NCBI GenBank assembly: GCA_937901435.1
Contig: CALGTJ010000796.1
Span: forward strand, 1-14,302
Length of the DNA stretch: 14,302 nt
Reading direction: 5' to 3'
From: an uncultured Rhodobacter sp.
GTDB taxonomy: Bacteria; Pseudomonadota; Alphaproteobacteria; Rhodobacterales; Rhodobacteraceae
Position 1 is the stretch's first letter; each line of letters begins with the position of its first letter. A model generated the notes under the pieces. It ran no database searches, was not told the DNA's origin, and saw only the letters and a list, made by a program, of their open reading frames with translations. Of the stretch, positions 14,044 through 14,302 are shown piece after piece. Made by a program: the position numbers and the translations under genes.

Positions 14044-14274
14044 TCATGTACCTTGCTTCGCCACCTCACGTTTCGGATGCGACCGCCCTGCTTTGGCGAA
14101 GCCGCGATCCGTCGCGATAAATCGCTCCAGCATGGGAACAACCAGCTTCTTCGGTTCGATTGGTCCCTGGCCTGCTTCCCGGCCGAGGATTTCACCATAG
14201 GCGATCAGATCCCGATGCAGCTGGGCCGGTAGTTCCACAGTGAGTTTCACCGTAAGCGTGTGCTGATCACCCAT
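14044..14274 (-). CDS. DUF2274-like protein, typical of trb conjugation loci (may extend past window edge)
   Basis: The 76-residue product has a core Val-Lys-Leu-Thr-Val-Glu-Leu-Pro-Ala-Gln-Leu-His-Arg-Asp-Leu near 9-23 and a C-terminal block Leu-Val-Val-Pro-Met-Leu-Glu-Arg-Phe with Ala-Thr-Asp-Arg-Gly-Phe-Ala-Lys-Ala. Both resemble the small DUF2274 proteins encoded just after trbI in conjugative-transfer operons of proteobacteria. The usual Lys-Leu-Gly-Pro-Ile-type N-terminus is not seen. The frame stays open upstream of the ATG at 14274 to the last base of the window, so the true start may be outside. It faces the catabolic cluster and is separated from it by the gene-free tract. Molecular function is not known to me. 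The family match is by eye and moderate. Confidence 0.6.
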   Translation of the reverse strand: MGDQHTLTVKLTVELPAQLHRDLIAYGEILGREAGQGPIEPKKLVVPMLERFIATDRGFAKAGRSHPKREVAKQGT

Positions 14275-14302
14275 CGGGTTGTGGCTTGACTGTGTTTGAC
14301 TG

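Noticed and set aside
14003..14200. 65-codon plus-strand frame opposite the DUF2274-like gene
   Set aside because: It overlaps the minus-strand gene, which has family-like motifs, and shows no protein features of its own.
13780..14275. 12-base inverted repeat: GATGGGTGATCA at 13780-13791 and its complement at 14264-14275
   Set aside because: It is exact but short, with no extension on either side, and one copy lies within the start region of the DUF2274-like gene. Too little to call an insertion-sequence end or attachment site.

Overview
The window looks like accessory chromosome or plasmid DNA from a high-GC alphaproteobacterium, most likely of the Rhodobacterales (Roseobacter-type). The reasons are GC-rich codon use by eye, a PotABCD-like ABC importer and a DctPQM-type TRAP transporter in one catabolic operon, and at the right edge a DUF2274-like gene of the kind found beside trb conjugation genes. 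No rRNA, tRNA, CRISPR array or insertion sequence was seen.

Positions 1-13709 hold one tightly packed catabolic cluster. It runs rightward apart from one inverted gene. In order: the C-terminal end of an ABC solute-binding protein (1-195); the ABC ATPase (199-1284); two ABC permeases (1281-2111, 2108-2908); a PuuE/cyclic-imide-hydrolase-like CE4-fold protein (2905-3786); an amidase-signature hydrolase (3783-5120); a hydantoin-racemase-like protein (5122-5865); a dihydropyrimidinase/hydantoinase (5862-7259); a second racemase-like gene on the minus strand (7261-7893); an arylmalonate-decarboxylase/maleate-isomerase-like protein (7911-8642); a second PuuE-like protein (8635-9558); a TRAP transporter (9555-12462); and an N-carbamoyl-L-amino-acid hydrolase/allantoate amidohydrolase-like enzyme (12459-13709). 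Most junctions are 4-base stop/start overlaps (ATGA or TTGA). The only sizeable gap, between the TRAP binding protein and its small permease, holds a perfect 9-bp hairpin.

Read together, the enzymes suggest uptake and stepwise hydrolysis of a cyclic amide, ureide or imide (hydantoin, dihydropyrimidine, allantoin-like or succinimide/maleimide-like). The hydantoinase and the two CE4-fold proteins would open rings. The N-carbamoyl hydrolase and the amidase would remove carbamoyl or amide groups. The racemase and decarboxylase-superfamily proteins would adjust stereochemistry or process the acid. The ABC and TRAP systems would import the ring compound and its open-chain acid. The true substrate cannot be read from sequence. 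No regulator lies in the window.

Positions 13710-14302 are different: about 334 bases that look more AT-rich and hold no convincing gene, then a leftward DUF2274-like gene that may continue past the edge. This looks like the border of the catabolic cluster with plasmid or integrative-element DNA.
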